A stretch of DNA of 33,770 nucleotides from Sphingobacteriales bacterium (GCA_013298995.1 JAAFJW010000019.1:1-33770), one strand, 5' to 3'. Positions 24,843 to 33,498 are shown, counted from the first letter of the stretch. Made by a program: numbers and translations. Notes: generated by a model not told the origin, from the sequence alone.

Positions 24843-25143
24843 ACCCAATAAGCAATAGAGCCCTTTTGTTCGCCATTGTTTATGAACTTGTTTTGTTTGT
24901 AAAACACCCTTAGTAAACATTAACTGTTATTAAAAAAGCCTCCCTTTTTTATCCTTGGTTTGGGATAAAAAGGGAGGCTTTTTTTTGCATTACCCATGGT
25001 TGGTACCACACCAAGTATTAAAACTTTGTAGTTGGTGTGCCAACAACTACGGATGATTTTTTTTAACACTTAATTCGCATTTATAAATTTGATTTAATAA
25101 AACAAAGAACAATGACGGCATCCGTGGCATTTTATCGCCAAAA
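24843..25143. other. convergent intergenic region with a terminator
   Basis: 301 bp between the sbtA-icd operon and the convergent uncharacterised gene at 25144. It holds the strong hairpin at 24932-24986. It also has a second inverted repeat, CACACCAA at 25007-25014 with TTGGTGTG at 25032-25039, which overlaps a smaller GTTGG-TGTG-CCAAC hairpin. Nothing else was recognised. Confidence 0.6.
24932..24986. terminator. strong bidirectional intrinsic terminator
   Basis: A long stem (AAAAAAGCCTCCCTTTTT paired with the later ATAAAAAGGGAGGCTTTTTT, one bulged base) around a short TTGGTTT loop, ending in a run of eight T on the plus strand and the mirror image on the minus. It ends the sbtA-icd-small-protein transcript and could also stop the facing transcript. 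Confidence 0.9.
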
Positions 25144-25902
25144 TTACCTCACCTTTATTGGTTTAAGTAATAAAAAATCATCATAATAAGGATTCGTTTT
25201 AAACCTATTGTGAGCTGCTTTAATATAGCTCAACAGCTCATAGTCGCTAGCCCTTAGCGCAAAATAATACGAAGGGCGGTAGCTTATCAAAAAACGAAGC
25301 AATTGCTCGGCAACCAAGCCCGTTTCGCGTTGCACAACTTTGGCGTTAAACCGTTGGTCAATCACCTGGTTTTGATAATCACGTTCCATTATTTCCATCA
25401 GGTGGCGGGCATTACGCCCCTCGCGGCTAAGTGCACTCCATATTGCATCAATACTTATACCAGCACCAGTGGGGCCTACTGATAATATATCGTCATCGTT
25501 ACCCAATCTATACATTTTGTGAAACTCTTTTTTGGTGTTTTCGTATTTGGTTTTCGCCGATAACACCGTATCCCTTACCGTAACCTGTGCCAATGGGATA
25601 GCCAAGCGTTTTAAAAAAACAATAATAGATGTTTGGTTAGCCACCAAAAAAGTATCTGTTTTATATCCCTCCAAAGCGCAAATAATAATATCCCCCTTTT
25701 TTGCACCAATACTAAACTCGGCCTTTGTATTATTATAAACCGCTTGTTGCAACCTAGGATTATAAATATTTACACGGTTTAGCCTCGCCTTGGTATATTT
25801 ATCAAACACAATACCGTCCATTATTTTTTCTTGCGCATTTGCCAAAGCACAAAACAAAAATGGTATGGCCATAAAGCCAATAAATGCTTTACTAAACACC
25901 AC
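25144..25902 (-). CDS. secreted protein with carboxypeptidase-D-regulatory-like domain, uncharacterised
   Basis: A 252-residue exported protein. A hydrophobic signal peptide runs to about residue 23 (ALANAQ). Residues 25-95 (GIVFDKYTKARLNRVNIYNPRLQQAVYNN, then EFSIGAKKGDIIICALEGYKTDTF) resemble the carboxypeptidase-regulatory-like beta-sandwich common in Bacteroidota surface proteins. Residues 105-252 are mostly helical and not recognised. The start is a GTG (25902); the next internal ATG would shorten the signal peptide too much. It starts 19 bp after the LysM glucosaminidase stop and is probably the last gene of that operon. Periplasmic or surface location is inferred; no catalytic motif was seen. 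Confidence 0.8.
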   Translation of the reverse strand: MVFSKAFIGFMAIPFLFCALANAQEKIMDGIVFDKYTKARLNRVNIYNPRLQQAVYNNTKAEFSIGAKKGDIIICALEGYKTDTFLVANQTSIIVFLKRLAIPLAQVTVRDTVLSAKTKYENTKKEFHKMYRLGNDDDILSVGPTGAGISIDAIWSALSREGRNARHLMEIMERDYQNQVIDQRFNAKVVQRETGLVAEQLLRFLISYRPSYYFALRASDYELLSYIKAAHNRFKTNPYYDDFLLLKPIKVR

Positions 25903-25921
25903 GTTTAAACCCTCCGCATTA

Positions 25922-26746
25922 TTACTTCTTTACAATTAATATTTGCCCCATTTTTATATCGTTACCCTGCAAGCCATTAAGCGCAATTAATTCATCCACG
26001 CTAAGTGCAAAACGCTTAGAAATATTATAAAGCGTATCGCCTTTTTGTACCACATATTGGTTGGGTAATAAAACAGGAATAGCCTTGGCGGGTAAATTAG
26101 GCGTAATTACCGTATCGGCAGGCGTTACATAAGGTACATTTACGGGGCTTTGGCTATCAAAGGCTTGTAAATTATATTTTTCTATATAGCTAATTAAAAG
26201 TTGCGGATACTGCGGGTTAGTAGCATAGCCACATTGCTTTAAGCCAGCAGCCCAGCCTTTATAATCGTATTTATCAAGCACAAATAACGACGCATAACGA
26301 GGTCGTTTTAAAAACACCGAATGGTCTATAAACGATTGCTCGGCATTATCATACCACCTAAAGCACTCGTTCTCTTTATCATCATTTTTATAATAGGTTT
26401 TGCCCGCCCAGTTGGCATTACATTTTATACCAAAATGGTTATTGGCCACCATAGCCAAATCACTATTGCCCGACCCCGATTCCAATATCCCCTGCGCCAA
26501 AGTAATACTAGCTGGGATACCAAATTGGTTCATTTCTCGTATCGCAATAGTTTTATATTTTTCTATATACGCCAAAGTATTTATTCGTGGCCCTGTAGGG
26601 CCATTCCTTTCAGGTATTTTAGTACCGTTTTGTCTTCCAAAGGGAGTTCGTTCATCAATATTTTTTCGGTGTAATGCCTGTTTTTTGCTTGCGCAAGATG
26701 TTAAACTACCTGCCAAAAGCAGTAAAAAGAAAATTTTTTTTATCAT
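25922..26746 (-). CDS. glucosaminidase-LysM lipoprotein (peptidoglycan hydrolase)
   Basis: A 274-residue cell-wall lipoprotein. The signal peptide ends in lipobox LTSC (Cys 18). Residues about 60-205 form a glucosaminidase domain (PF01832 type), with ITLAQGILESGSGNSDLA carrying the likely catalytic Glu and NNHFGIKC following. Residues 228-273 form a LysM peptidoglycan-binding module (YVVQKGDTLYNISKRF to MGQILIVKK). It would cleave glycan strands of peptidoglycan, in remodelling or division. It follows the O-methyltransferase by 5 bp and precedes the uncharacterised secreted protein by 19 bp, all on the minus strand, so the three genes form an operon. Confidence 0.93.
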   Translation of the reverse strand: MIKKIFFLLLLAGSLTSCASKKQALHRKNIDERTPFGRQNGTKIPERNGPTGPRINTLAYIEKYKTIAIREMNQFGIPASITLAQGILESGSGNSDLAMVANNHFGIKCNANWAGKTYYKNDDKENECFRWYDNAEQSFIDHSVFLKRPRYASLFVLDKYDYKGWAAGLKQCGYATNPQYPQLLISYIEKYNLQAFDSQSPVNVPYVTPADTVITPNLPAKAIPVLLPNQYVVQKGDTLYNISKRFALSVDELIALNGLQGNDIKMGQILIVKK

Positions 26747-26751
26747 ATCAT

Positions 26752-27387
26752 TTATTTTTTTCGGATAATAAACAGCCCATCCCGTACAGGTAAAATTAAT
26801 TTTTCTACCCTTTTATCTGCACATATATAATCGTTAAAATGGCTAATATACGCCGTAGCCGCATCCGCCCTTTTATCTACCACCTTGCCACTCCATAGCA
26901 CATTATCTACTATAATAATTCCTCCAGGCCGTACTTTATCAAATACTAACTCATAATAAGCCAAATTATTTTTTTTATCTGCATCAATAAACACCAAGTC
27001 AAAAATAGTATCTATATCATTTAGTAAAGTTAAAGCATCCCCAATTCTATAATCAACCACATCTGTTAACCCCGCCAATGCGAAATAATTACGCACCCTT
27101 TCTTCCAGTTCTTCATTAATATCTAGGGTAATAATTTTACCGCCAGCGGCCAATCCTTCGGCAAAACACAATGTAGCATAACCTGTAAAAGTGCCTATTT
27201 CTAAAATTTTTTTTGGTGAGATGATTTTGCTCAGCATACTAAAAAGCCTCCCTTGGTAATGGCCCGATGCCATTCTGGGCATCAAAACCTTTAGCTGCGT
27301 TTCGCGATAAATTTGCGCAAGCAAGGCAGGCTCGGGTTCGCAAAAAGCCTCGAGGTATATTTTTAAAGCATCATCGGTTACATCCAT
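26752..27387 (-). CDS. class I SAM-dependent O-methyltransferase
   Basis: A 211-residue cytosolic methyltransferase of the Methyltransf_3/COMT-like family, which transfers methyl from S-adenosylmethionine to a hydroxyl, often with a divalent metal. The SAM-binding motif I EIGTFTGY is at 63-70, an acidic residue at the end of strand 2 is D89, and the metal-associated FIDADK (133-138) and DNVLWSG (161-167) are intact. Substrate is unknown; homologues act on caffeoyl-CoA-like, catechol or tRNA targets. It is the first gene of the operon with the glucosaminidase. The ATG at 27387 lies 91 bp from the divergent MazG-like gene, with a 14-bp palindrome in between. Confidence 0.92.
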   Translation of the reverse strand: MDVTDDALKIYLEAFCEPEPALLAQIYRETQLKVLMPRMASGHYQGRLFSMLSKIISPKKILEIGTFTGYATLCFAEGLAAGGKIITLDINEELEERVRNYFALAGLTDVVDYRIGDALTLLNDIDTIFDLVFIDADKKNNLAYYELVFDKVRPGGIIIVDNVLWSGKVVDKRADAATAYISHFNDYICADKRVEKLILPVRDGLFIIRKK

Positions 27388-27411
27388 GGCGGTAAATATA
27401 ACAAATGTGAT

Positions 27412-27425
27412 TTTACAATTGTAAA
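27412..27425. promoter_or_regulatory. perfect 14-bp palindrome, candidate operator
   Basis: TTTACAATTGTAAA is a perfect palindrome in the 91-bp divergent region between the O-methyltransferase (minus) and MazG-like (plus) genes, 25 bp upstream of the former. It has the form of a dimeric repressor site. No adjacent repressor gene was seen. Confidence 0.4.
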
Positions 27426-27478
27426 CCTCATATTAGTAGCCGCAAATAAATGTTTTTTTATCTTTAATTATTCCCATT

Positions 27479-27805
27479 ATGACCATAAAACAACTACAAC
27501 AAACCGTAGATAACTGGATAAATACCACAGGCATACGCTACTTTAACCCCCTCACCAATACCGCCATACTTATGGAAGAGGTAGGCGAAGTAGCCCGCAT
27601 AATGGCTCGCCAATACGGCGAACAATCTTTTAAAAAATCGGACGAAGGCATAAACCTAGCCGACGAAATGGCCGATGTTCTTTTTGTACTCGTATGCCTA
27701 GCCAACCAAACAGGCGTAGATTTAACCCAAGCATTTGAAAAAAACCTAGCCAAAAAAACAATTAGAGATACAGATAGACATCGGAATAATCAGAAATTGA
27801 AATAA
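27479..27805 (+). CDS. MazG-like nucleotide pyrophosphohydrolase
   Basis: A 108-residue all-alpha NTP pyrophosphohydrolase of the MazG-like superfamily, which removes pyrophosphate from (d)NTPs, often as housecleaning of non-canonical nucleotides. The metal-binding EEVGE at 33-37 (ExxE) and ADEMADVLF at 61-69 (ExxD) are both present. The C terminus (KKTIRDTDRHRNNQKLK) is basic. Single-domain length is normal for this subgroup. It is transcribed divergently from the O-methyltransferase; downstream is only IS debris, so it is monocistronic. Confidence 0.92.
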   Translation: MTIKQLQQTVDNWINTTGIRYFNPLTNTAILMEEVGEVARIMARQYGEQSFKKSDEGINLADEMADVLFVLVCLANQTGVDLTQAFEKNLAKKTIRDTDRHRNNQKLK

Positions 27806-27867
27806 GCCTCGGGCATTCACAACCGCGGGCATACAGGCTACGAGCCTTGGGCTTTCTTGTGTGTTGG

Positions 27868-27933
27868 TAATCAGATTTAGCTATCTTATAAATAAGCAAT
27901 TTTATTTTTTTAATATCGCAGTCTTGTGTACTA
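27868..27933. repeat. local direct repeat, copy 1
   Basis: Aligns with 28000-28063 at roughly 80 percent by eye, with an identical AAGCAATTTTATTTTTTT core and the same TTGTGTACTA end. Copy 2 overlaps the 3' end of the transposase remnant, so this is probably a duplicated IS end. Confidence 0.7.
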
Positions 27934-27962
27934 ACCCGAGTTCGATTAATAAATACTGTTTT
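27932..27962 (-). repeat. dispersed repeat, copy B (inverted relative to 12202-12232)
   Basis: 27932-27955 is the exact 24-bp reverse complement of 12209-12232; the match extends to 31 bp with one mismatch. It abuts the end of local repeat copy 1, so it may mark an element boundary. Confidence 0.8.
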
Positions 27963-27999
27963 TGTAATAATTAGTACGTTTTTAACCCACACTGCTTAC

Positions 28000-28063
28000 T
28001 AACCAGACCTAACTGACTTGTAAGTAAGCAATTTTATTTTTTTTAATGTCGGTTTGTGTACTA
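28000..28063. repeat. local direct repeat, copy 2
   Basis: Second copy of the repeat at 27868-27933, offset about 131 bp. Its last 14 bases also encode the SVVHKP end of the transposase remnant. Confidence 0.7.
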
Positions 28064-28426
28064 CAGATTTTACAGATTGTAATTTTTTGAATGGTTTACT
28101 TTTAATGTTTAAAGCTATTTGAATTTCCTTTAATTTTTCAGTAGGCTCGGAGCATTTTGTTATGCTTTTTTCCACCTCTGCTTTGTTTAATCCTGTTGTA
28201 GTGATTACTTGAAGGGGTGCATCTTATGGTATTTACTAGCCAATAAGCCAGCAATCCTAAATGAAGGTGTGCCATTGTAGCTCCACCTTTTTTATGATAA
28301 ATAGGCCTTAGCTCTGCCAGTGCGTTGGTGCACTTTATCTAATGATTTTGTGCCACTTTTTTTAGCTAAAGCAATACTTATTTTTTCTAAGTTTGCTTCA
28401 AACCTAGTTTCAAATTGTGTTTTCAT
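28050..28426 (-). pseudogene. decayed IS1634/IS4-type DDE transposase, C-terminal part only
   Basis: Three minus-strand pieces line up in order with the C-terminal part of an IS1634-family (IS4 superfamily) transposase. The first, 28426-28292, reads FETRFEANLEKISIALAKK and stops after AYLS. After a frameshift, the second reads HKKGGATMAHLHLGLLAYW and then LVNTIR (around 28295-28220). After a further shift and apparent deletion, 28208-28050 reads VITTTGLNKAEVEKSITKCS, continuing to KSVVHKP. The AHLHLGLLAYW and CSEPTEKL blocks are family hallmarks. The catalytic N-terminal half is missing. A 35-codon frame at 28539-28432 may be a further fragment but is not diagnostic. It is non-functional. Confidence 0.8.
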
Positions 28427-28566
28427 CCCCGTTATTTCAACGTTTTTGCTACACTGTTTACTTCTAAAAAATAATAGGTGTGTTTGGGGGATATAACCTT
28501 TTTTAAAACAATTTCTTTTTTTGATTTTGTCTTTGGCATTAAAGCAACAAACAGTAAATAAGCTAT

Positions 28567-31500
28567 TTATAGTTTTCGTTTTATTTCTACTTGTTCGTAG
28601 GCTTCTACAATATCGTTTACTTTAATATCGTTAAAGTTTTTGATGTTTAACCCACACTCGTAGCCTGTTAATACTTCTTTAACATCGTCTTTGAAACGTT
28701 TTAACGAATCTAACTCGCCAGTATAAACCACCACTCCTTCTCGTATAATTCTGATTTTGCTGTTGCGATTTATCTTACCATCTAATACCATACAACCTGC
28801 AATAGTGCCTACTTTGGTTATTTTAAATACATCACGAATTTCAACATTGGCCACAATTTTTTCTTCAAATTCTGGTGCCAACATGCCTTCCATGGCGGCT
28901 TTAATTTCGTCGATGGCTTTGTAAATAATGGAGTATAGGCGTACATCAATTTGCTCGGCTTCGGCTAGTTTGCGGGCACCTGCCGATGGCCTTACTTGGA
29001 AACCTATAATGATGGCATCGGATGCGGTAGCCAGCAATACATCCGATTCGGATATAGGGCCAACGGCTTTATGCACAATTTTAACGGCAATTTGCTCGGT
29101 TGATAGTTTTTGTAACGAATCGGACAGTGCCTCTACCGAGCCATCCACATCACCTTTTATAATAATGTTGAGTTCTTTAAAGTTACCAATAGCTAATCGG
29201 CGGCCAATTTCGTCGAGTGTAATGTGTTTTTGGGTGCGTAAGCCTTGTTCTCTTTGTAATTGTAGGCGTTTATTGGCAATTTCGCGGGCTTCGCTTTCGC
29301 TTTCTACACCGTTAAATTTATCGCCCGCTTGTGGTGCACCTTGGAAACCAAGTACTTGTACAGGTACTGCTGGGCCAGCTTGCTCTACCCTAGTTCCTCG
29401 TTCGTTATATAATGCTTTTACACGGCCACTGTACGAGCCAGCAAGTATAGGGTCGCCTATGCGTAAAGTTCCCGCTTCAACCAGTACGGTAGCTACGTAA
29501 CCACGGCCTTTATCTAGCTGGGCTTCGATAACTGTACCCACGGCTCGCTTATTAGGGTTGGCTTTTAGTTCTAATAATTCGGCTTCTAGTAAAACTTTTT
29601 CTAATAATTTATCAATGTTTAAGCCAGTTTTGGCCGATATTTCTTGGGTTTGATATTTACCGCCCCACTCTTCCACCAAAATATTCATGGCCGATAATTG
29701 TTCACGAATTTTATCAGGATTGGCACCTGGCTTATCCATTTTATTAAAGGCAAATACGATGGGTAAGTTGGCAGCCATGGCATGGTTTATGGCTTCGGTA
29801 GTTTGTGGCATTACGGTATCATCGGCAGCTATTACAATAATGGCTACATCGGTAACTTTGGCTCCACGGGCTCGCATGGCGGTAAATGCTTCGTGGCCAG
29901 GCGTATCAAGGAAGGTTATTTTTTTATCGCCATCAACAATTACTTCGTAGGCACCTATATGTTGGGTAATTCCTCCGGCTTCGCCCGATATTACGTTGGC
30001 TTTTCGTACAAAATCTAGTAGCGAAGTTTTACCATGATCTACGTGTCCCATTACGGTAACAATAGGCGAGCGAGGTACAATATCTTCTTCGTTATCTTGT
30101 TGTTCGAGGTTTACTTCTTCTTGCTCGGCACTTACAAATTGTACTTCGTAGCCAAACTCATCGGCTACAATGGTAAGCGTTTCGGCATCTAAGCGTTGGT
30201 TAATAGATACGAACATGCCAATACTCATACAGGTAGATATAATTTCGGTAACCGAAACATCCATCATGCTTGCCAGTTCGTTGGCCGTTACAAATTCGGT
30301 TACTTTTAAAACCTTGGCTTGCATTTCTTGATCCATTGCAGCTTCTTCAACCGAGGCTGCGTTACGGTCGCGTTTTTGTCCACGTAATTTGGATCGTTGT
30401 GCAAATTTGCTGGATTTACCGGCACCGCTTAATCGGGCTAGTGTTGCCTTTATTTGGTCTTGAATTTCTTTTTCGGTAGGCTCGGCTTTAGGCGTACTGG
30501 CGGGTAAAGGCATGCCTCTTTTGTGTGGTACCCTTGCACCGGAGGTTGGGGCTGCGTTGTTTCTGTTGCCTCCACCTTGGCCAGCTACATGCGGTGGCCT
30601 ATTACCCGAAGGTGTATTGCCCTGTGTGCCACCCGTAGAAGGTGCTGTAGCTGGGCGTGGTGTATTGTTATTGCCCGCAGCGTTTCCGCCTGGTGTGGGC
30701 TTACGTTTGCGTTTTTTTCGGCTATCGGCTGCATTAGGGTTCGATGATGACGCTACCGGTTGGTCTTTCTTTTTAAAAACGGGTAAATCTATTTTACCAA
30801 TAATTTTGGGACCGCTTAATTGTTTCGCTTTGGCTCTTATTACTTCATCGTCTTCTTCATCGGCTACTACAATTTCTTTTGTGGGCTCGATTGGGCTAAT
30901 GGGTGCTACATCAGGTATAACTATTGCTTCAACGGTAACCACTTTTTCGGGTACTATTTCTTTTGGTTCGTCAACTACGGCAGCAACTGGAGCAGGAGGC
31001 GTTTCTACCACAGGGGCAGCCGCTTTTACTTCGGGTACTACAATGATAGGTGCGGGTATTATCTCCTCTTTTATTTCTTTAACAGGGGGTATAATAACTT
31101 CGGCAGGCTTGTTTTCGATAATTTTTTTATCGGGACGAGTTTTAGAATTTAAGTTGTTTAAATCTATTTTACCTATTATTTTTACGCCTGTTGTGGCTTG
31201 TATAGCGGGGCTAATGGGTATAATTTCAACTGGTTTTGGCTCGGCAGGTATTTCTTTGGCTACATGCGGTAAAGCACTTCCTGTATTTTTAATCAAAATT
31301 TCTTCTGGTTCAAAATCAGGATGTATGGGTTTATCTAAGTCGGGTTTATCAAAAGAATGGTTGGCATCATCGCGACGAATTTTACCAATTATGATATTTT
31401 TAGCTTCTTCCCTAAGGTTTTTATCGCCTTGGTACTCTTTTAATAGGGCATTGTACATATCGTCGGATAATTTTGTGGTGGGTCGGGCTTCGATTTTAAA

Positions 31501-31593
31501 ACCTTTTCCATTCAAAAAATCTGCAATAGTAGTAATGCCTATATTCAGCTCTTTGGCCGCTTTAATTATTTTTATGCTTTTGTCGTCTGACAT
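28567..31593 (-). CDS. infB: translation initiation factor IF-2
   Basis: The GTPase that delivers initiator tRNA to the 30S subunit and promotes subunit joining. At 1008 residues it has the long Bacteroidota form. An IF2_N-type helical segment opens it ([20 protein letters not shown]). Residues 60-400 are a Pro/Ala/Val/Ile-rich linker, with a basic Gly/Asn-rich stretch ([13 protein letters not shown]). A second IF2_N-like domain precedes the G domain. The G domain has GHVDHGKT (near residue 515), the switch DTPGHEAF and NKMDKPG. Domains II-IV follow (for example [13 protein letters not shown]). It is the third gene of rimP-nusA-infB, 62 bp after nusA. A transposase remnant lies immediately downstream. 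Confidence 0.97.
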   Translation of the reverse strand: MSDDKSIKIIKAAKELNIGITTIADFLNGKGFKIEARPTTKLSDDMYNALLKEYQGDKNLREEAKNIIIGKIRRDDANHSFDKPDLDKPIHPDFEPEEILIKNTGSALPHVAKEIPAEPKPVEIIPISPAIQATTGVKIIGKIDLNNLNSKTRPDKKIIENKPAEVIIPPVKEIKEEIIPAPIIVVPEVKAAAPVVETPPAPVAAVVDEPKEIVPEKVVTVEAIVIPDVAPISPIEPTKEIVVADEEDDEVIRAKAKQLSGPKIIGKIDLPVFKKKDQPVASSSNPNAADSRKKRKRKPTPGGNAAGNNNTPRPATAPSTGGTQGNTPSGNRPPHVAGQGGGNRNNAAPTSGARVPHKRGMPLPASTPKAEPTEKEIQDQIKATLARLSGAGKSSKFAQRSKLRGQKRDRNAASVEEAAMDQEMQAKVLKVTEFVTANELASMMDVSVTEIISTCMSIGMFVSINQRLDAETLTIVADEFGYEVQFVSAEQEEVNLEQQDNEEDIVPRSPIVTVMGHVDHGKTSLLDFVRKANVISGEAGGITQHIGAYEVIVDGDKKITFLDTPGHEAFTAMRARGAKVTDVAIIVIAADDTVMPQTTEAINHAMAANLPIVFAFNKMDKPGANPDKIREQLSAMNILVEEWGGKYQTQEISAKTGLNIDKLLEKVLLEAELLELKANPNKRAVGTVIEAQLDKGRGYVATVLVEAGTLRIGDPILAGSYSGRVKALYNERGTRVEQAGPAVPVQVLGFQGAPQAGDKFNGVESESEAREIANKRLQLQREQGLRTQKHITLDEIGRRLAIGNFKELNIIIKGDVDGSVEALSDSLQKLSTEQIAVKIVHKAVGPISESDVLLATASDAIIIGFQVRPSAGARKLAEAEQIDVRLYSIIYKAIDEIKAAMEGMLAPEFEEKIVANVEIRDVFKITKVGTIAGCMVLDGKINRNSKIRIIREGVVVYTGELDSLKRFKDDVKEVLTGYECGLNIKNFNDIKVNDIVEAYEQVEIKRKL

Positions 31594-31655
31594 TAATTTT
31601 GTTCCCTCTAAGCTAAATTTCTACAAAAGTACGTTTAGTTAACGCAATTTAAAAA

Positions 31656-32891
31656 TTATTCGAATTCCGAACGTAAAATACTTAATACGTCTTCTACGGT
31701 TTCTTGTTCTAAATCAGTTCTTTTTACTAATTCAGTGGCGGTTAAAGCTAAAACACTTTTAGCAGTATCGAGGCCAATTTTTTTCAATTCATCAATTACC
31801 CAGCTTTCTATCTCGTCCGAAAACTCTTCTAAGTCCACATCTTCTTCCTCTTCGTTCGATTCGCGGTACACATCTATTTCGTAGCCTGTAAGTTTGCCGG
31901 CTAGTTTAATATTGTGCCCACCACGGCCAATGGCTAGCGATACTTGGTCGGGTTTAAGGTAAACGGCAGCCCGCATGGTATCGTCGTCCAGTTTTATCGA
32001 AGCAATTTTGGCTGGCGATAATGCCCGCTGTATGTATAAAGAAATGTTATTGGTAAAGTTAATTACATCAATGTTTTCGTTGCGCAGTTCTCGTACAATG
32101 CCGTGTATGCGTGAGCCTTTCATCCCCACACATGCTCCCACAGGGTCAATCCTATCATCGTACGATTCTACCGCTACTTTTGCTCTTTCGCCTGGTTCAC
32201 GTACTATTTTTTTAATGGTAATTAAGCCATCAAATATTTCGGGAACCTCTAATTCAAATAAGCGTTGTAAAAACTCGGGTGCTGTACGTGAAATAATAAT
32301 GCGGGGATTGCTATTTTGCATTTCCACCATCAATACTACGGCCCTTACGGTATCGCCTTTTTTGAAATAATCGGCAGGTATTTGTTCGGTTTTGGGTAAG
32401 ATGAGTTCGTTGCCGTCATCGTCTAATATCAAGGTTTCTTTTTTCCACACTTGGTACACCTCGCCTGTTACAATTTCGCCAATACGGTCTTTATAATTTT
32501 TAAAAATTTCGTCTTTTTCTAGCTCTAATATTTTAGAAACTAGGGTTTGCCTTGCAGCCAATATGGCTCTTCGGCCAAAACTTTCTAAAGTTATTTGTTC
32601 GATAAAATCGTCGCCTACTTCTAGTTCGGGGTCTATTTTTTGTACGTCGGCTAGTTCAATTTCTAAATCATCATCTTCCGAAAAACCGTCTTCCATTACC
32701 GTACGGGTACGCCAAATTTCTAAATCGCCATTATCGGGGTTTACAATTACATCGCAATTTTCGTCGGTATTAAACCGCTTGCGCAACATGCTTCTAAATA
32801 CTTCTTCTAAAACACTTATAACTGTAGGTCTATCAATGTTTTTAAAGTCTTTAAACTCTTGAAACGAATCAATTAAATTAATGCTTTCCAT
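31656..32891 (-). CDS. nusA: transcription termination/antitermination factor NusA
   Basis: RNA-polymerase-associated factor in pausing, termination and antitermination. The 411 residues comprise an N-terminal RNAP-binding domain (INLIDSFQEFKDF to about 125), an S1 domain (about 130-200, GEIVTGEVYQVWKKETLIL), and two KH domains (GACVGMKGSRIHGIVREL and VSLAIGRGGHNIKLAGKLTG). A short acidic linker and one C-terminal helix-hairpin-helix-like repeat (DELKKIGLDTAKSVLALT) follow. E. coli NusA has two such C-terminal repeats, so this is the shorter form common outside proteobacteria. It is 23 bp after rimP and 62 bp before infB on the same strand. Confidence 0.97.
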   Translation of the reverse strand: MESINLIDSFQEFKDFKNIDRPTVISVLEEVFRSMLRKRFNTDENCDVIVNPDNGDLEIWRTRTVMEDGFSEDDDLEIELADVQKIDPELEVGDDFIEQITLESFGRRAILAARQTLVSKILELEKDEIFKNYKDRIGEIVTGEVYQVWKKETLILDDDGNELILPKTEQIPADYFKKGDTVRAVVLMVEMQNSNPRIIISRTAPEFLQRLFELEVPEIFDGLITIKKIVREPGERAKVAVESYDDRIDPVGACVGMKGSRIHGIVRELRNENIDVINFTNNISLYIQRALSPAKIASIKLDDDTMRAAVYLKPDQVSLAIGRGGHNIKLAGKLTGYEIDVYRESNEEEEDVDLEEFSDEIESWVIDELKKIGLDTAKSVLALTATELVKRTDLEQETVEDVLSILRSEFE

Positions 32892-32914
32892 TTTCTTTTT
32901 TATATAAACTGTTA

Positions 32915-33379
32915 TTATTTGAACGATACTTGCACAATGGCTTCTGCAATATCGCTGTTAGCTATGGTTCGGTTTTCGTTGCTTAATTTTTTTCCTTTTT
33001 CTTTGGTGCTGATGTTAAGCGTAATCTCGGCATCAGTAACTGCTTTTAAAATCCCTTCTAGTTTTTCGCCCGATTTTAATTTTATTGCCAATGTACGTTC
33101 GATATTTTTTTGATATTGCCTTTGCATTACCAGTGGCGAACCTACACCTGCCGAACTCACTTCGAGCGTGTAAGCATCGGAAACAGCGTTTTCTTCTTCT
33201 AAACAAAAACCAACATGGCGGCTCACCATAGCACAATCATGTATGCCTAAGCCATTATCGCCATCGAGCAAAATGGTTACATTTGCGTTATTGGTAATTT
33301 TAATGCTTACGATAAAAAGGTCGGACCTGTCTACAAGTTTTTCTGTTACCAACTCGCGAACCCTATTTTCTAAATTCAT
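32915..33379 (-). CDS. rimP: ribosome maturation factor RimP
   Basis: A 154-residue cytosolic factor for maturation of the 30S ribosomal subunit. The N-terminal domain has the ILLDGDNGLGIHDCAMVSRHVGF strand-helix region that corresponds to the family's D-x-D/C-x-x-x-S block, followed by YTLEVSSAGVGSPL, the hallmark of RimP. A C-terminal small beta-barrel covers residues 90-154. First gene of the conserved rimP-nusA-infB operon. The ATG at 33379 lies 22 nt after a leader hairpin (33402-33430) and about 60 nt after a TATATTTG -7 box, so its expression may depend on that leader. Confidence 0.95.
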   Translation of the reverse strand: MNLENRVRELVTEKLVDRSDLFIVSIKITNNANVTILLDGDNGLGIHDCAMVSRHVGFCLEEENAVSDAYTLEVSSAGVGSPLVMQRQYQKNIERTLAIKLKSGEKLEGILKAVTDAEITLNISTKEKGKKLSNENRTIANSDIAEAIVQVSFK

Positions 33380-33401
33380 TTTACTGTTTTTTACTAAAAC
33401 A

Positions 33402-33430
33402 AAAGAGGGGACTAAAACCGCCCCCTCTTT
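33402..33430 (-). promoter_or_regulatory. leader hairpin of the rimP-nusA-infB operon (attenuator-like)
   Basis: A 9-bp stem, AAAGAGGGG (33402-33410) and CCCCTCTTT (33422-33430), with an 11-nt loop. In the minus direction it is followed by TGTTTTAG, an interrupted U-rich tail, and then the rimP ATG 22 nt later. It lies between the candidate -7 box and the gene, so it is in the transcript leader. Confidence 0.6.
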
Positions 33431-33441
33431 CGAATTGTGTG

Positions 33442-33449
33442 CAAATATA
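33442..33449 (-). promoter_or_regulatory. candidate -7 box TATATTTG of the rimP operon
   Basis: The minus strand reads TATATTTG, a match to TAnnTTTG. TTTG-containing sequence (TTTTTTGTTTG) lies upstream but at about 11-15 bp rather than the usual 19-21. Transcription would start near 33436, so the hairpin would be close to the 5' end. Confidence 0.45.
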
Positions 33450-33498
33450 TAAATAATTTACAAACAAAAAACTATGAATGCCTAATAGAAAATGTTTT

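Larger units (their letters stand above)
27806..28566. other. gene-poor IS graveyard between the MazG-like gene and infB
   Basis: 761 bp without an intact gene. It contains a GC-richer GGGCAT/GGGCTT patch just after the MazG-like gene (27806-27855), two diverged direct copies of about 65 bp (27868-27933 and 28000-28063), copy B of a dispersed repeat (27932-27962) and a decayed transposase (28050-28426, possibly to 28539). Confidence 0.8.

Noticed and set aside
25007-25044. Inverted repeat CACACCAA/TTGGTGTG as a second terminator
   Set aside because: Loop is long, stems are alternative and short, and the strong terminator at 24932-24986 already serves both genes; recorded only in the intergenic entry.
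27762-27992. 76-codon minus-strand frame overlapping the MazG-like gene end
   Set aside because: It runs across IS debris, repeat copies and the antisense of the MazG-like 3' end; translation is patchwork without a family.
28432-28539. 35-codon minus-strand frame starting MPKTKSKKEIVL as an intact small gene
   Set aside because: It sits directly before the transposase remnant and is too short and basic to diagnose; possibly another IS fragment.
30512-31642. 376-codon plus-strand open frame opposite infB
   Set aside because: It is antisense to the Pro/Ala/Val-rich linker of IF-2; its Ser/Thr/Gly-rich, low-complexity translation is the mirror of that linker and shows no domain.
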